From Oscillospiraceae bacterium (GTDB lineage: Bacteria; Bacillota; Clostridia; Oscillospirales; Oscillospiraceae), in contig JAFTMI010000014.1 in the NCBI GenBank assembly GCA_017452505.1, forward strand, positions 1-53,918: a stretch of 53,918 bases of DNA. Direction: 5' to 3'. Under the pieces are notes generated by a model. That model worked only from the letters and a program-made list of their open reading frames with translations, ran no database searches and was not told the DNA's origin. Position 1 is the first letter of the stretch, and each line of letters begins with the position of its first letter. The position numbers and the translations under genes are program-made. Shown in pieces: positions 33,513 to 41,257 of the stretch.

Positions 33513-36071
33513 TTATTTGTTGGCTTCTCTTGCGGCTTTGTCGGCCTCGTAATTGGCGCGGTCCTGTGTGCCCAAGGCGTTGCGGAACAGGACAGTTCCC
33601 GTTTCATCTGCATCAAAGGTGTATTCCACAGATGCATGCCAGCCGTCACGCAGGCAGGTAGGCTCGTAGCGGCGGAACAGGCCGTCATTGGTGGGGAAGT
33701 AGCCCTCTCCCGTGCCTTTATACTCCGTCAGCTCCCAAATGCAGTCCAATTCTTTCTCTTTGCCGTAAGGCCGGGAGAATTTTACGATACCCACCCCCGG
33801 CGCAAACCAGTAGTCCATCGTACCGCCCCGGTAGCCGTAACCACCGCTTTTACCGGTGAGGGTAAAGGTAATGTGGCGGCAATTTTCAAATTTTTCTGCA
33901 GCCGTGGTGACGCTTTCATCCTCCAGCACATCGAAGATCAGATGTTCCTTCTCCTGCCAACCATCAATGTCCTTTTCAATGTGATACCCCGGCACCCAGG
34001 CATCATCCCATACGCATCCTGCTGCATCCTTGAGAATGTCATACAGGAAATTGTACAGCACCTTAGAGCCTTCGTTGCCCCGCACACGATCCTTCCACTC
34101 AAAACTGTATTCCCGATTGTCAGAGATGGATACCTTCCCGTTTGAGGAAGAGATATCAATTTTTTCAAAAAAGTTCCAAAAGCCTTTTTCTGTGTAGTCA
34201 GGATTGGTTTGCGGAGAGGTAGCAAAGATCCGATCCATCACATTGGTGGCGATAGCGGTATGTACTTTTTCTCGTTTGGTTTTGGCAAGCTGTGATGCCC
34301 GGGCCAAGGGCTGGCTCACATCCACAAGCTTGTGTTTGTCAGCGCTTTCGGCTATGGCATATTCCCTCCGAGCTTGCAGTATATTGCCTTCCCAGGTGTT
34401 TTCATCGTATGCAGCTACATAAACAAAACTGCTTGCCATTATCGTTACACTGTCTTCGTTTGCTGCAGTAACTTCAAATATGTTATCCGAGTGGTAGCGC
34501 AAGCCTTTCGGAGAATCGGTCGTGTAGTGCCATTTGTTGCCGGCTGCAAAGGGGAGAAGACCTGTGCCGCCCTGTACGGTGTAGCTTTCCAATTTCCAGA
34601 TTCTGGGCTGACCCCATATTACCTTTTGATACACGATACCCACATTGGGGCAAAAAGCGGTTTCACAGTAGGTAAGACCGTGGCTGTTGCCCTCGAAAAC
34701 AAATACAGAGCAGTCTTCAAAGACTCCGGCAGGTGTGTCAATGGTGATACCCGTTTCCCGATAAGTAAGATTATTACCGTTACTTGAGGTTGCCACATCG
34801 CCCACTTTCATATCCGGGTCGTAGATCAAGTTTCCTAAGCGAGAGGCGTTGTAAAACAGACTTCCGTGACCGGAGAGATTACCTCTGCCATAACCGGGCT
34901 GTGTCCAGAAATACAGTTTGCCATCGATGTACTTGTATATTTCGCCTGTGGCATGCAGTTCACATTGCTCTTCCGATGAGCTTAGATTATGGAGCTTCTC
35001 TTCCACATCCAGCGCAGCCAAAGCGTTGGCATAATACACATCCTCAGGCTCAAGTATTTCTACTACCTTTTTGTATGCTTTGATGCATTCTTCGTAGTTG
35101 CGTTCATCCCTGTAAGCAAAACCTAACCAAAAATAAACGTAGGCCAAAGTTTTAGGAAAGCCTTCTTCTTCCAACCAAGGAATTTGGGTCTCCCTCATAA
35201 ATTCAATGAGCTTTGCACCGCTGTATTTGTCATTTTCACAGGCAATAACGCACTGCATAACTTCTTCGTTGTGGCCTTGCAGCGCGGCTTCTTTCATTCG
35301 GGCAAGGACGGTATCGTTCCGTTCTCCGGGCAGCCACCAGTAGCCTGCCATCAATGTGTCCGCCAAAGCATACTGCTTTTCCTTGGACTCTGTTAAGTCC
35401 TCCACAGCCTGCAAAACCCGCCGGTATTCTTCTTCAAACCCGGTCTTATCGTCCTTCAGCCGCCACAGCTTCAGCTGCTCCACCTGCCGCATGACCCGGG
35501 CAAGTACACGCTCATTATCGTCATATTGCTTTTCCATAAGACCATATTCCTTTCTCAGTTGTTTCCGCCCCTGGCTGAGCCGCCATTTCACCGTTCCCGC
35601 CGGCAGGGAAAGGCGCTTGGCAATCTCTGCAATGGAAAGGCCCTCGAAATAGTGGAGTTTGATGGCCTCCCGGACCTTCTCACTAAGAGATTCCACAGTT
35701 TCGTGAAGCTCCGCGGCTTCGAGCATTTTCGTAAGCTCGTCGTCCTCTGACACATTGTGTAGTGGATCCAGGCTGATATCCGGGATGGCATTGCGGTAGT
35801 GGACAATCAAAGTCCGCGCCTTGTTTTTGGCAATGCTGCATACCCACGGGCCGAACTTAGTCCGTTCCTTCAGTCGGTCTAAGTTGATCCAGGCAGAAAC
35901 AAAGGCATCTTGGGATGCATCCTGGGCTGAAAACTGATTCTCGGTGATCTTGAAGGCAGTGCCCATCACGGCGCGCTCGTGCCTGCTCACCAGCTCCTCA
36001 AAAGCAGCTTGATCTCCCAACAGGGAAAGCTCCACCAAGGTATCATCTGAATGGTTTACATAATGTGTCAT
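33513..36071 (-). CDS. ECF sigma factor fused to a helical-repeat and duplicated beta domain
   Basis: An 852-residue protein. Residues 1-175 form a complete ECF sigma factor: region 2 (DQAAFEELVSRHERAVMGTA, then DASQDAFVSAWINL, then FGPWVCSIAKNKA) and region 4 (SIAEIAKRLSLPAGTVKWRL). Residues about 180-365 are mainly helical, with a TPR-like unit (TLAYVYFWLGFAYRDERNYE). The rest is beta-rich and contains a diverged internal duplication: GVFEDCSVFVFEG...CPNVGIV at 449-480 and KFENCRHITFTLTG...APGVGIV at 727-763. No transmembrane helix or signal peptide was seen. Ordinary ECF factors are under 200 residues and end after region 4. There is no adjacent anti-sigma gene, so the extension probably controls it in cis. 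AGAGAGGA precedes the ATG at 36071. Confidence 0.85.
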   Translation of the reverse strand: MTHYVNHSDDTLVELSLLGDQAAFEELVSRHERAVMGTAFKITENQFSAQDASQDAFVSAWINLDRLKERTKFGPWVCSIAKNKARTLIVHYRNAIPDISLDPLHNVSEDDELTKMLEAAELHETVESLSEKVREAIKLHYFEGLSIAEIAKRLSLPAGTVKWRLSQGRKQLRKEYGLMEKQYDDNERVLARVMRQVEQLKLWRLKDDKTGFEEEYRRVLQAVEDLTESKEKQYALADTLMAGYWWLPGERNDTVLARMKEAALQGHNEEVMQCVIACENDKYSGAKLIEFMRETQIPWLEEEGFPKTLAYVYFWLGFAYRDERNYEECIKAYKKVVEILEPEDVYYANALAALDVEEKLHNLSSSEEQCELHATGEIYKYIDGKLYFWTQPGYGRGNLSGHGSLFYNASRLGNLIYDPDMKVGDVATSSNGNNLTYRETGITIDTPAGVFEDCSVFVFEGNSHGLTYCETAFCPNVGIVYQKVIWGQPRIWKLESYTVQGGTGLLPFAAGNKWHYTTDSPKGLRYHSDNIFEVTAANEDSVTIMASSFVYVAAYDENTWEGNILQARREYAIAESADKHKLVDVSQPLARASQLAKTKREKVHTAIATNVMDRIFATSPQTNPDYTEKGFWNFFEKIDISSSNGKVSISDNREYSFEWKDRVRGNEGSKVLYNFLYDILKDAAGCVWDDAWVPGYHIEKDIDGWQEKEHLIFDVLEDESVTTAAEKFENCRHITFTLTGKSGGYGYRGGTMDYWFAPGVGIVKFSRPYGKEKELDCIWELTEYKGTGEGYFPTNDGLFRRYEPTCLRDGWHASVEYTFDADETGTVLFRNALGTQDRANYEADKAAREANK

Positions 36072-36105
36072 TTGCGGTTCCTCTCTTATCTTTTTGGGGC
36101 GTTCA

Positions 36106-36136
36106 CTTATAAGACACAAAAAATACCAAAAAGGTT
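36106..36136 (-). promoter_or_regulatory. Candidate ECF-type autoregulated promoter
   Basis: On the minus strand AACCTTTTTGG (36126-36136) is followed by GTCTTATAAG (36106-36115). The AACC-plus-T-run and GTC blocks recall ECF -35 and -10 elements, and the same arrangement is seen before the other ECF gene near 179-210. Confidence 0.45.
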
Positions 36137-36193
36137 GGCTTTTGCGAAAAAATTTTGTGTAGGGCGGGGGCTTGCTCCCGCCGTAGTTCAGCA

Positions 36194-36223
36194 AAGCCGC
36201 TGCCTGTTACCGGGCAGCGGCTT
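36194..36223 (-). terminator. Stem-loop after the MATE gene
   Basis: AAGCCGCTGCC (36194-36204) and GGCAGCGGCTT (36213-36223) form an 11-bp stem five bases past the MATE stop. The T-run is weak. A further GC-rich hairpin (GGGCGGG-GGCTTGCT-CCCGCC) lies at about 36163-36182. Confidence 0.5.
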
Positions 36224-36227
36224 GCAG

Positions 36228-37592
36228 TTAAACATTTATCAATTTGTTATAGACCCGGCGGTAGATAAAGGTAGCCAGGATGAATGTGCAGGTGTCGGAT
36301 ATGGCCTGGGCTGCCACTACGCCGTACAGACCCACAAAATGGTTGAGGATCAGCAAAATGGGAATGGCGAACAGACCCTGCCGGCAAACGCCTAACAGCA
36401 GGGATTCCTTGCCCTTGCCCATAGCCTGCAGGCAGAAGACCTTTTGGAAATTGGCGATCATAAAGGGGGTTGCCAAACAGGCGATCCGCAAAAATTCCGT
36501 GCCGTATTTCACAGTTTCCGCATCCCGGATGAACAGGGTAACGATCTGCCGGGGCAGCAGCTGAAAGACAGCAATAAAGAAACAAGCGGTAACCATGCCG
36601 TAGATCTGTGCCCTGCGGGCAAAATCCCGCATCCGGGGGTAATTCTTGGCGGCGTAGTTGTAGGCGACCAAGGGCATCATGCCCTGGCACAGGCCCATAC
36701 CGATGTTCAGCGGCAGCATATCCGCTTTGGTTACAATGCCGTAGGCAGCCAGTTTCACTTCTCCGTAGCTGACAGTAAGGTTGTTTTTGATAATGGCAGT
36801 GATGTTTGCCAAAAGGGTTGTCATTGTGGAGGGCAGACCGATAGCCAAAATTGCACCCAGGGTCTTCCTGTCCACCCTTGCTAGCTTGGGAGAGAAGGTC
36901 AGAACGGACTTGTTTCTGAGCCGATAGTAAGTAAAAATAAAGAAGAGAAGGGAAATGACATTAGAAAGCAGTGTGGCCATAGCCGCACCGGTTACTTCGT
37001 TGCCGGGAGGCAGGATCACAAACATAAACAGCGGATCCAAAATGATATTGGAAACACCGCCCAAAGCAAGGCCGAAACCGGATTCCTTGGAATAGCCGGC
37101 GCTGCGGAGCAGATGGGACATGGTCAGACCCACAGTGGAGGGAATAGCGCCTACGACCAGGACCCAAAACAGATAGCTGGTGGCATAATCCAAGATAGCA
37201 TCGGTAGCGCCCAACAGCCGTGCCAACGGCTCGGTAAACAGCAGGCAAATAAGGGAGTATACCGCGGCAAGAGCCAATGAGCCGTAAATACTGAAAGCGC
37301 CTACCCGGCGGGCGTCATCCTCTTTCTTTTCACCCAGTAAACGAGACAGCAGACTGCCACCGCCCACGCCAAAAAGATTGGACAGGGCATTGAGCATAAA
37401 GAACAAAATGCCCACCACACTGGCAGCGGCCACCTTGTTGGGATCGTTGCTCATACCGATGAAGACCGTGTCGGCCATGTTGTAGATCATGGTAATGAGC
37501 TGGCTGACGATGGTGGGGATGGCCATTGTCAGCAGAGCCTTGCCCACCGGCATTGTTTCAAACAGCTCGGTTTTACTGTATTTCTCTTTCAC
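36228..37592 (-). CDS. MATE-family efflux transporter
   Basis: A 454-residue multidrug and toxin extrusion protein with twelve predicted membrane helices in two similar halves, driven by Na+ or H+. Family signatures include PTIVSQLITMIYNMADTVFIG near the N-terminus, GVGGGSLLSRLLGEKKEDDA, and PLVAYNYAAKNYPRMRDFAR in the second half. The start is GTG at 37592, fixed by GGAGG six bases before it; no ATG lies nearby. It lies 156 bases upstream of the sigma fusion gene, on the same strand. Its substrate is unknown. Confidence 0.92.
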   Translation of the reverse strand: MKEKYSKTELFETMPVGKALLTMAIPTIVSQLITMIYNMADTVFIGMSNDPNKVAAASVVGILFFMLNALSNLFGVGGGSLLSRLLGEKKEDDARRVGAFSIYGSLALAAVYSLICLLFTEPLARLLGATDAILDYATSYLFWVLVVGAIPSTVGLTMSHLLRSAGYSKESGFGLALGGVSNIILDPLFMFVILPPGNEVTGAAMATLLSNVISLLFFIFTYYRLRNKSVLTFSPKLARVDRKTLGAILAIGLPSTMTTLLANITAIIKNNLTVSYGEVKLAAYGIVTKADMLPLNIGMGLCQGMMPLVAYNYAAKNYPRMRDFARRAQIYGMVTACFFIAVFQLLPRQIVTLFIRDAETVKYGTEFLRIACLATPFMIANFQKVFCLQAMGKGKESLLLGVCRQGLFAIPILLILNHFVGLYGVVAAQAISDTCTFILATFIYRRVYNKLINV

Positions 37593-37654
37593 CTTGCGCC
37601 TCCGTCAAAAAGGAAAATATTTTGCATATTATAGCACAAAAGCGCCCAAAACAC

Positions 37655-37684
37655 AAGGTCCGGCGCTGCATAGCGCCGAACCTT
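37655..37684 (-). terminator. Terminator of the flavin reductase gene
   Basis: On the minus strand AAGGTTCGGCGCT-ATGC-AGCGCCGGACCTT forms a 13-bp stem with one G-T pair, followed by GTGTTTT. It lies six bases past the stop. Confidence 0.82.
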
Positions 37685-37690
37685 CTAAGG

Positions 37691-38251
37691 TTATTTTAAG
37701 GTCAAACCGTCACTGAAGGCCTTGCCGACCTTTTCGCCCAGCACCAAATACTGATGATGGACCGGGTCAAAGGTAATGGGCTGCAGCTTGGCAACATCTA
37801 CCTTGCCGGCTTTGTCCAAATAGGCCTCGTCAACGCAAACATTGATGACTTTGCCAACCAAACGGCAGGATTCGGGATCGTAGGAAAGCATTTCGCATTC
37901 CAGCGCCATAGGCAGCTCGTCGATCAGCGGTGCATCCACAAACTCTGATTTTGTTGCGTGAAAACCGGCTTTTGCAAACTTATTAGGCTCCTTATTGCCA
38001 CTGACAATGCCCACATAGTCGCAGGCCTTTACATACTGCGCAGTGCCCATAGACACCGTAAATGCCTTGCGTGCCTGAATGTTCTTGGCGGTCTTGTGCT
38101 CAGCCTCCACGCAGATGGTAAGCTGCGCTTCTTCCGTCACACCGCCCCAGGCCGCGTTCATGGCGTTGGGCGTGCCGTCTTCATTGTAAGTGCCGATAAT
38201 AAACACCGGCATAGGATAACACATTTCTTTTGCACCAAAATTTTTCCGCAT
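37691..38251 (-). CDS. Flavin reductase-family protein (FMN-binding split barrel)
   Basis: A 186-residue protein of the flavin reductase/flavoredoxin type, which binds FMN in a split barrel. The start region MCYPMPVFIIGTYNEDGTPN, AWGGVTEE, HKTAKNI and HHQYLVLGEKVGKAFSDG are characteristic. Members transfer electrons to flavins, ferric chelates or partner enzymes. TAGGAGG lies upstream of the ATG. It is divergently transcribed from the seven-gene redox operon, with which it shares a -35 box, so co-regulation is likely. Confidence 0.9.
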   Translation of the reverse strand: MRKNFGAKEMCYPMPVFIIGTYNEDGTPNAMNAAWGGVTEEAQLTICVEAEHKTAKNIQARKAFTVSMGTAQYVKACDYVGIVSGNKEPNKFAKAGFHATKSEFVDAPLIDELPMALECEMLSYDPESCRLVGKVINVCVDEAYLDKAGKVDVAKLQPITFDPVHHQYLVLGEKVGKAFSDGLTLK

Positions 38252-38282
38252 AATAGGTTCCTCCTAATGTAGTACAGTATGT

Positions 38283-38335
38283 ATTATACTGCCAAGGACA
38301 CAGCTATTGCAAGAGGTAATTTGCCATGATATAAT
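38283..38335. promoter_or_regulatory. Divergent promoters sharing a palindromic -35 box
   Basis: TTGCAA at 38307-38312 reads the same on both strands. On the plus strand TATAAT (38330-38335) is 17 bp away and serves the PAS operon; on the minus strand TATAAT (38283-38288) is 18 bp away and serves the flavin reductase. RNA polymerase could only occupy one direction at a time. Confidence 0.75.
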
Positions 38336-38358
38336 ATCAAAGAAAAGGAAGTGAGAAT

Positions 38359-38733
38359 ATGGATTGTTATGCGATTTTGAAAAGCTTGGTGGATCAAGAT
38401 ACCAGCGCGGTGGTCATCTGTGATATGGATCACAAGATTGTTTATATGAATCCAGCCGCCTGCCAGCGGTATGCCCAATACGGGGGTGCAGCATTGCTGG
38501 GAAAAAGTCTGCTCCATTGCCATAACGGGAAGTCCGGAGAATTGATCAAGCGGGTGCTTGATTGGTTTGCTGTTAGCCCGACCAACAACCGGGTACATAC
38601 CTTCTATAATGAGAAAGAGAACAAGGACGTGTATATGGTTGCGTTGCGTGACGAAAAGGGCGCATTGATCGGCTATTATGAAAAGCATGCGTACCGCAAC
38701 CGGGATATGACACCCTTTTATGAGCTTACTTAA
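38359..38733 (+). CDS. Single-domain PAS protein
   Basis: A 124-residue protein that consists of one PAS domain: VVICDMDHKIVYMNPAACQR is the typical early strand pair, followed by LLGKSLLHCHNGKSGELIKR and a C-terminal MVALRDEKGALIGYYEKH strand. The CHN-type motif is common in PAS domains of anaerobes and might bind a cofactor, but none can be named. No output domain is attached, so it may sense redox state or a small molecule and act on a partner. It is the first gene of a tightly packed operon of seven; AAGGAAGTGAG is the ribosome site. Confidence 0.8.
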   Translation: MDCYAILKSLVDQDTSAVVICDMDHKIVYMNPAACQRYAQYGGAALLGKSLLHCHNGKSGELIKRVLDWFAVSPTNNRVHTFYNEKENKDVYMVALRDEKGALIGYYEKHAYRNRDMTPFYELT

Positions 38734-38744
38734 GGGGTGGTAAA

Positions 38745-39257
38745 ATGATCATTTTGATTGCCGGTGCGACCCATACGGGAAAGACTGCCTATGCGCAAAA
38801 GCTTTTGGAAAAATACAAGTACCCCTACCTGTCCATCGACCACTTGAAGATGGGCCTTATCCGTAGCGGACAAACGGAGCTGACCCCTATGGATGACGAC
38901 AAGCTGACCGACTACCTGTGGCCCATTGTCCGGGAGATGGTAAAAACAGCCATCAAGAATAAGCAAAATCTCATTGTGGAGGGGTGCTATATTCCCTTTG
39001 ATTGGCAGAAAGATTTTTCCCGGGAGTACTTGGAACATATCCGATATGTGTGCCTTGTGATGTCCGCGGACTATATTGAAAACCACTTTGCGGACATTGT
39101 GGAAAAGGCAAGCGTCATTGAGTGCCGCCTGGACGATTCTGACCTGGATAAGGCTGAACTGATTGCTGAAAACACATATAATCTTACCCAATGTGTTGCC
39201 TACAACTTGCCCTACATATGCATTGACAGGTCATATGACCGGATGGAGCTGATTTGA
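38745..39257 (+). CDS. P-loop kinase-like NTPase
   Basis: A 170-residue protein with a Walker A motif, LIAGATHTGKTAYAQKLL (residues 4-21), and an architecture like small kinases of the adenylate or phosphoglycerate kinase type, including NLIVEGCYIPFDW, a Walker-B-like strand. It is likely to phosphorylate a small metabolite or act as a nucleotide-dependent switch, but the substrate is unknown. It lies 11 bases after the PAS gene and directly abuts the DUF3786 gene. Confidence 0.7.
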   Translation: MIILIAGATHTGKTAYAQKLLEKYKYPYLSIDHLKMGLIRSGQTELTPMDDDKLTDYLWPIVREMVKTAIKNKQNLIVEGCYIPFDWQKDFSREYLEHIRYVCLVMSADYIENHFADIVEKASVIECRLDDSDLDKAELIAENTYNLTQCVAYNLPYICIDRSYDRMELI

Positions 39258-39905
39258 ATGGATAATTATGACTTGCAGGTGGATATCGGCAAGCGGATAT
39301 TTTTGGAGCACGACCAGGAAAAACTGATACGCAAATTCCGACTTGAAACGGACGAACGGCATATCTATCTGATATATATGAACACCCCCTGCCGCATCAA
39401 CAGAAACGACGGGGGAGTGGAAGAATACATCAAAGGCGCGTGGAAGAATTGCCGTTCCTTCAGCACGGTGATGACCGTCTATGATTTGCTGTGCTATCAC
39501 CAAGGTGTTGATGCTCCTGCATTGGCGGGACAATGGTGCGCAGTGGGCACATTTGTTGTTACCGGCGTTACGAATACGGAAACCTTTACAAAGCGGTATG
39601 CCGCGATATTTGACGGCCACCTTGACGAATTGAAAGCAGCTTGTGAAAGCTTAGGCGGTATCCTGCAGGCGCCTATGGCAGGCGCGGATCTGACCTGCTG
39701 CTTTGGGGTGACGCCGTTCTTCCCGGTCCTTTTGCAATTTTGGCAAGGCGACGATGAATTTCCGCCCAAGCTGATGCTTCTGTGGGATCGGAATACGGAC
39801 AAATTTCTGCATTTTGAAACAACATTCTATCTGCAGGGCGACCTGCTGGAACGGCTGAAAAACTGTATGGAGGAAACCTATGACCCTAAACGAAATGATC
39901 TATAA
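39258..39905 (+). CDS. DUF3786-domain protein
   Basis: A 215-residue protein that matches the DUF3786 type, an uncharacterised family of strict anaerobes. Features that support this are the RIFLEHDQEKLIRKFRLETD segment near the start, TVMTVYDLLCYHQGVDAPAL, and a central Cys pair before FPVLLQFWQGDDEFPPKLM. It begins one base after the kinase-like gene and overlaps the nitroreductase gene by 26 bases, so it is translated as part of one operon. There is no known biochemical role. Confidence 0.75.
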   Translation: MDNYDLQVDIGKRIFLEHDQEKLIRKFRLETDERHIYLIYMNTPCRINRNDGGVEEYIKGAWKNCRSFSTVMTVYDLLCYHQGVDAPALAGQWCAVGTFVVTGVTNTETFTKRYAAIFDGHLDELKAACESLGGILQAPMAGADLTCCFGVTPFFPVLLQFWQGDDEFPPKLMLLWDRNTDKFLHFETTFYLQGDLLERLKNCMEETYDPKRNDL

Positions 39906-40584
39906 GCGCAAATCCTGCCGCAGTTTTACGAATGTGCCTGTAGACAGTGCGATGCTCGAGACCATCAAGGCTTTTCCAATGAAACCCCTGTACCCGGAAA
40001 TCAAAGTTCCCTGGGATATCGTACGCAGAAATCAAGTGAAGTGCATTTGCCCGTGGACCACACCGCAGCTGATCGCTGTTTACTCCGAGGAAACCGATGG
40101 ATGGCTGGAAAATGTGGGCTTTCTGTTTCAGCAGATGGACCTGTATTTGCAAAGCCTTGGTCTGGGTGTTTGTTGGCTGGGTATGGGAAGGATGAATCCC
40201 AAGACCACTGCCCGGGTGGCGGGCATGCAGTTTGTCATTATGCTGGCCTTTGGCCATTCCAAGGGCGACCAGCTGCGCCACGATTTCATGGCATTCAAGC
40301 GGAAAACACCGGAACAAATTGCAGACCAAGCCGATCCTAAGCTGGAGCCCGCCCGGTTAGCTCCTTCCGCGGTAAACGGTCAGCCCTGGCATTTTGTTCA
40401 CGATGGCGACACCGTCCATGCCTACTGCAAGCATAAGGGAAACCGCTTGGATGTGGGCATTGCTTTGGCGCACCTGTATGTGGCAAATGCGGAAGCCTTC
40501 CGCTTTTTCAAGGCGGATCATATACCTTTTGTGCCGGGATATGAATACATCGGCAGCGTGGTGCTGGGAAAGGAAATGATATGA
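39880..40584 (+). CDS. Nitroreductase-family protein (TM1586 type)
   Basis: A 234-residue flavoprotein of the TM1586-type nitroreductases, in which two halves of the nitroreductase fold lie in one chain. The N-terminal MIYKRKSCRSFTNVPVD is the FMN-phosphate region, GFLFQQMDLYLQSLGLGVCW the dimer helix, and LAPSAVNGQPWHFV the second-half FMN site. It probably reduces quinones, nitro groups or flavins with NAD(P)H. It overlaps both neighbours (26 bases upstream, 4 bases downstream). Confidence 0.87.
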   Translation: MTLNEMIYKRKSCRSFTNVPVDSAMLETIKAFPMKPLYPEIKVPWDIVRRNQVKCICPWTTPQLIAVYSEETDGWLENVGFLFQQMDLYLQSLGLGVCWLGMGRMNPKTTARVAGMQFVIMLAFGHSKGDQLRHDFMAFKRKTPEQIADQADPKLEPARLAPSAVNGQPWHFVHDGDTVHAYCKHKGNRLDVGIALAHLYVANAEAFRFFKADHIPFVPGYEYIGSVVLGKEMI

Positions 40585-41246
40585 AACTGCTGACAAATGC
40601 ATTGACAAAATTTGTCTGCGGCCTGCTTTTGGTGGGGATGTTGATTTTCCTCCCGGCAGGCACACTGCATTATTGCAAAGGCTGGCTGTTCATCGGTCTA
40701 CTGTTTATTCCTATGCTGATTGCCGGTTTTGTGATGTTCTGCAAATCTCCGGATTTCCTTGCCAAGCGCCTGGACGCAAAGGAAAAGCAGGCAACCCAGA
40801 AAGGCGTGGTTGCTTTCTCAGGTCTTATGTTCATTGCCGGCTTTGTGGTGGCGGGATTGGACTTCCGTTTTGGTTGGTCTGCAATGCCCGCTTGGGTGGT
40901 CACTGCCGCATCAGTGCTGTTTTTGACTGCCTATGCCCTGTATGCCGAGGTGATGCGGGAAAATGCTTACCTTAGCCGTACCATCAAGGTAGAGGAGGGG
41001 CAGAGAGTGGTGGATACCGGCCTGTACGGCATCGTCCGCCATCCTATGTACGCAGTGACCATCCTGCTGTTTTTGATGATCCCGCTGGTGCTGGGATCTT
41101 GGTATGCGCTGATTGCCTTTGCGTTCTACCCGGCAATTATCCTTGTTCGGCTGAAGGACGAGGAAGCCTTGCTGACAAAGGAACTCCCCGGCTATGAAGC
41201 CTATAAACAGAAAGTAAAGTACAGAATATTTCCATTTGTGTGGTGA
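40581..41246 (+). CDS. Isoprenylcysteine carboxyl methyltransferase-like membrane protein
   Basis: A 221-residue membrane protein with about five helices. The C-terminal part, VVDTGLYGIVRHPMYAVTIL followed by DEEALLTKELPGYEAYKQKV, is the SAM-binding signature of the ICMT/phosphatidylethanolamine methyltransferase-like group. It probably methylates a lipid or a membrane-bound group. The start overlaps the nitroreductase stop as ATGA. Confidence 0.88.
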   Translation: MKLLTNALTKFVCGLLLVGMLIFLPAGTLHYCKGWLFIGLLFIPMLIAGFVMFCKSPDFLAKRLDAKEKQATQKGVVAFSGLMFIAGFVVAGLDFRFGWSAMPAWVVTAASVLFLTAYALYAEVMRENAYLSRTIKVEEGQRVVDTGLYGIVRHPMYAVTILLFLMIPLVLGSWYALIAFAFYPAIILVRLKDEEALLTKELPGYEAYKQKVKYRIFPFVW

Positions 41247-41257
41247 AAGGAACAAAA

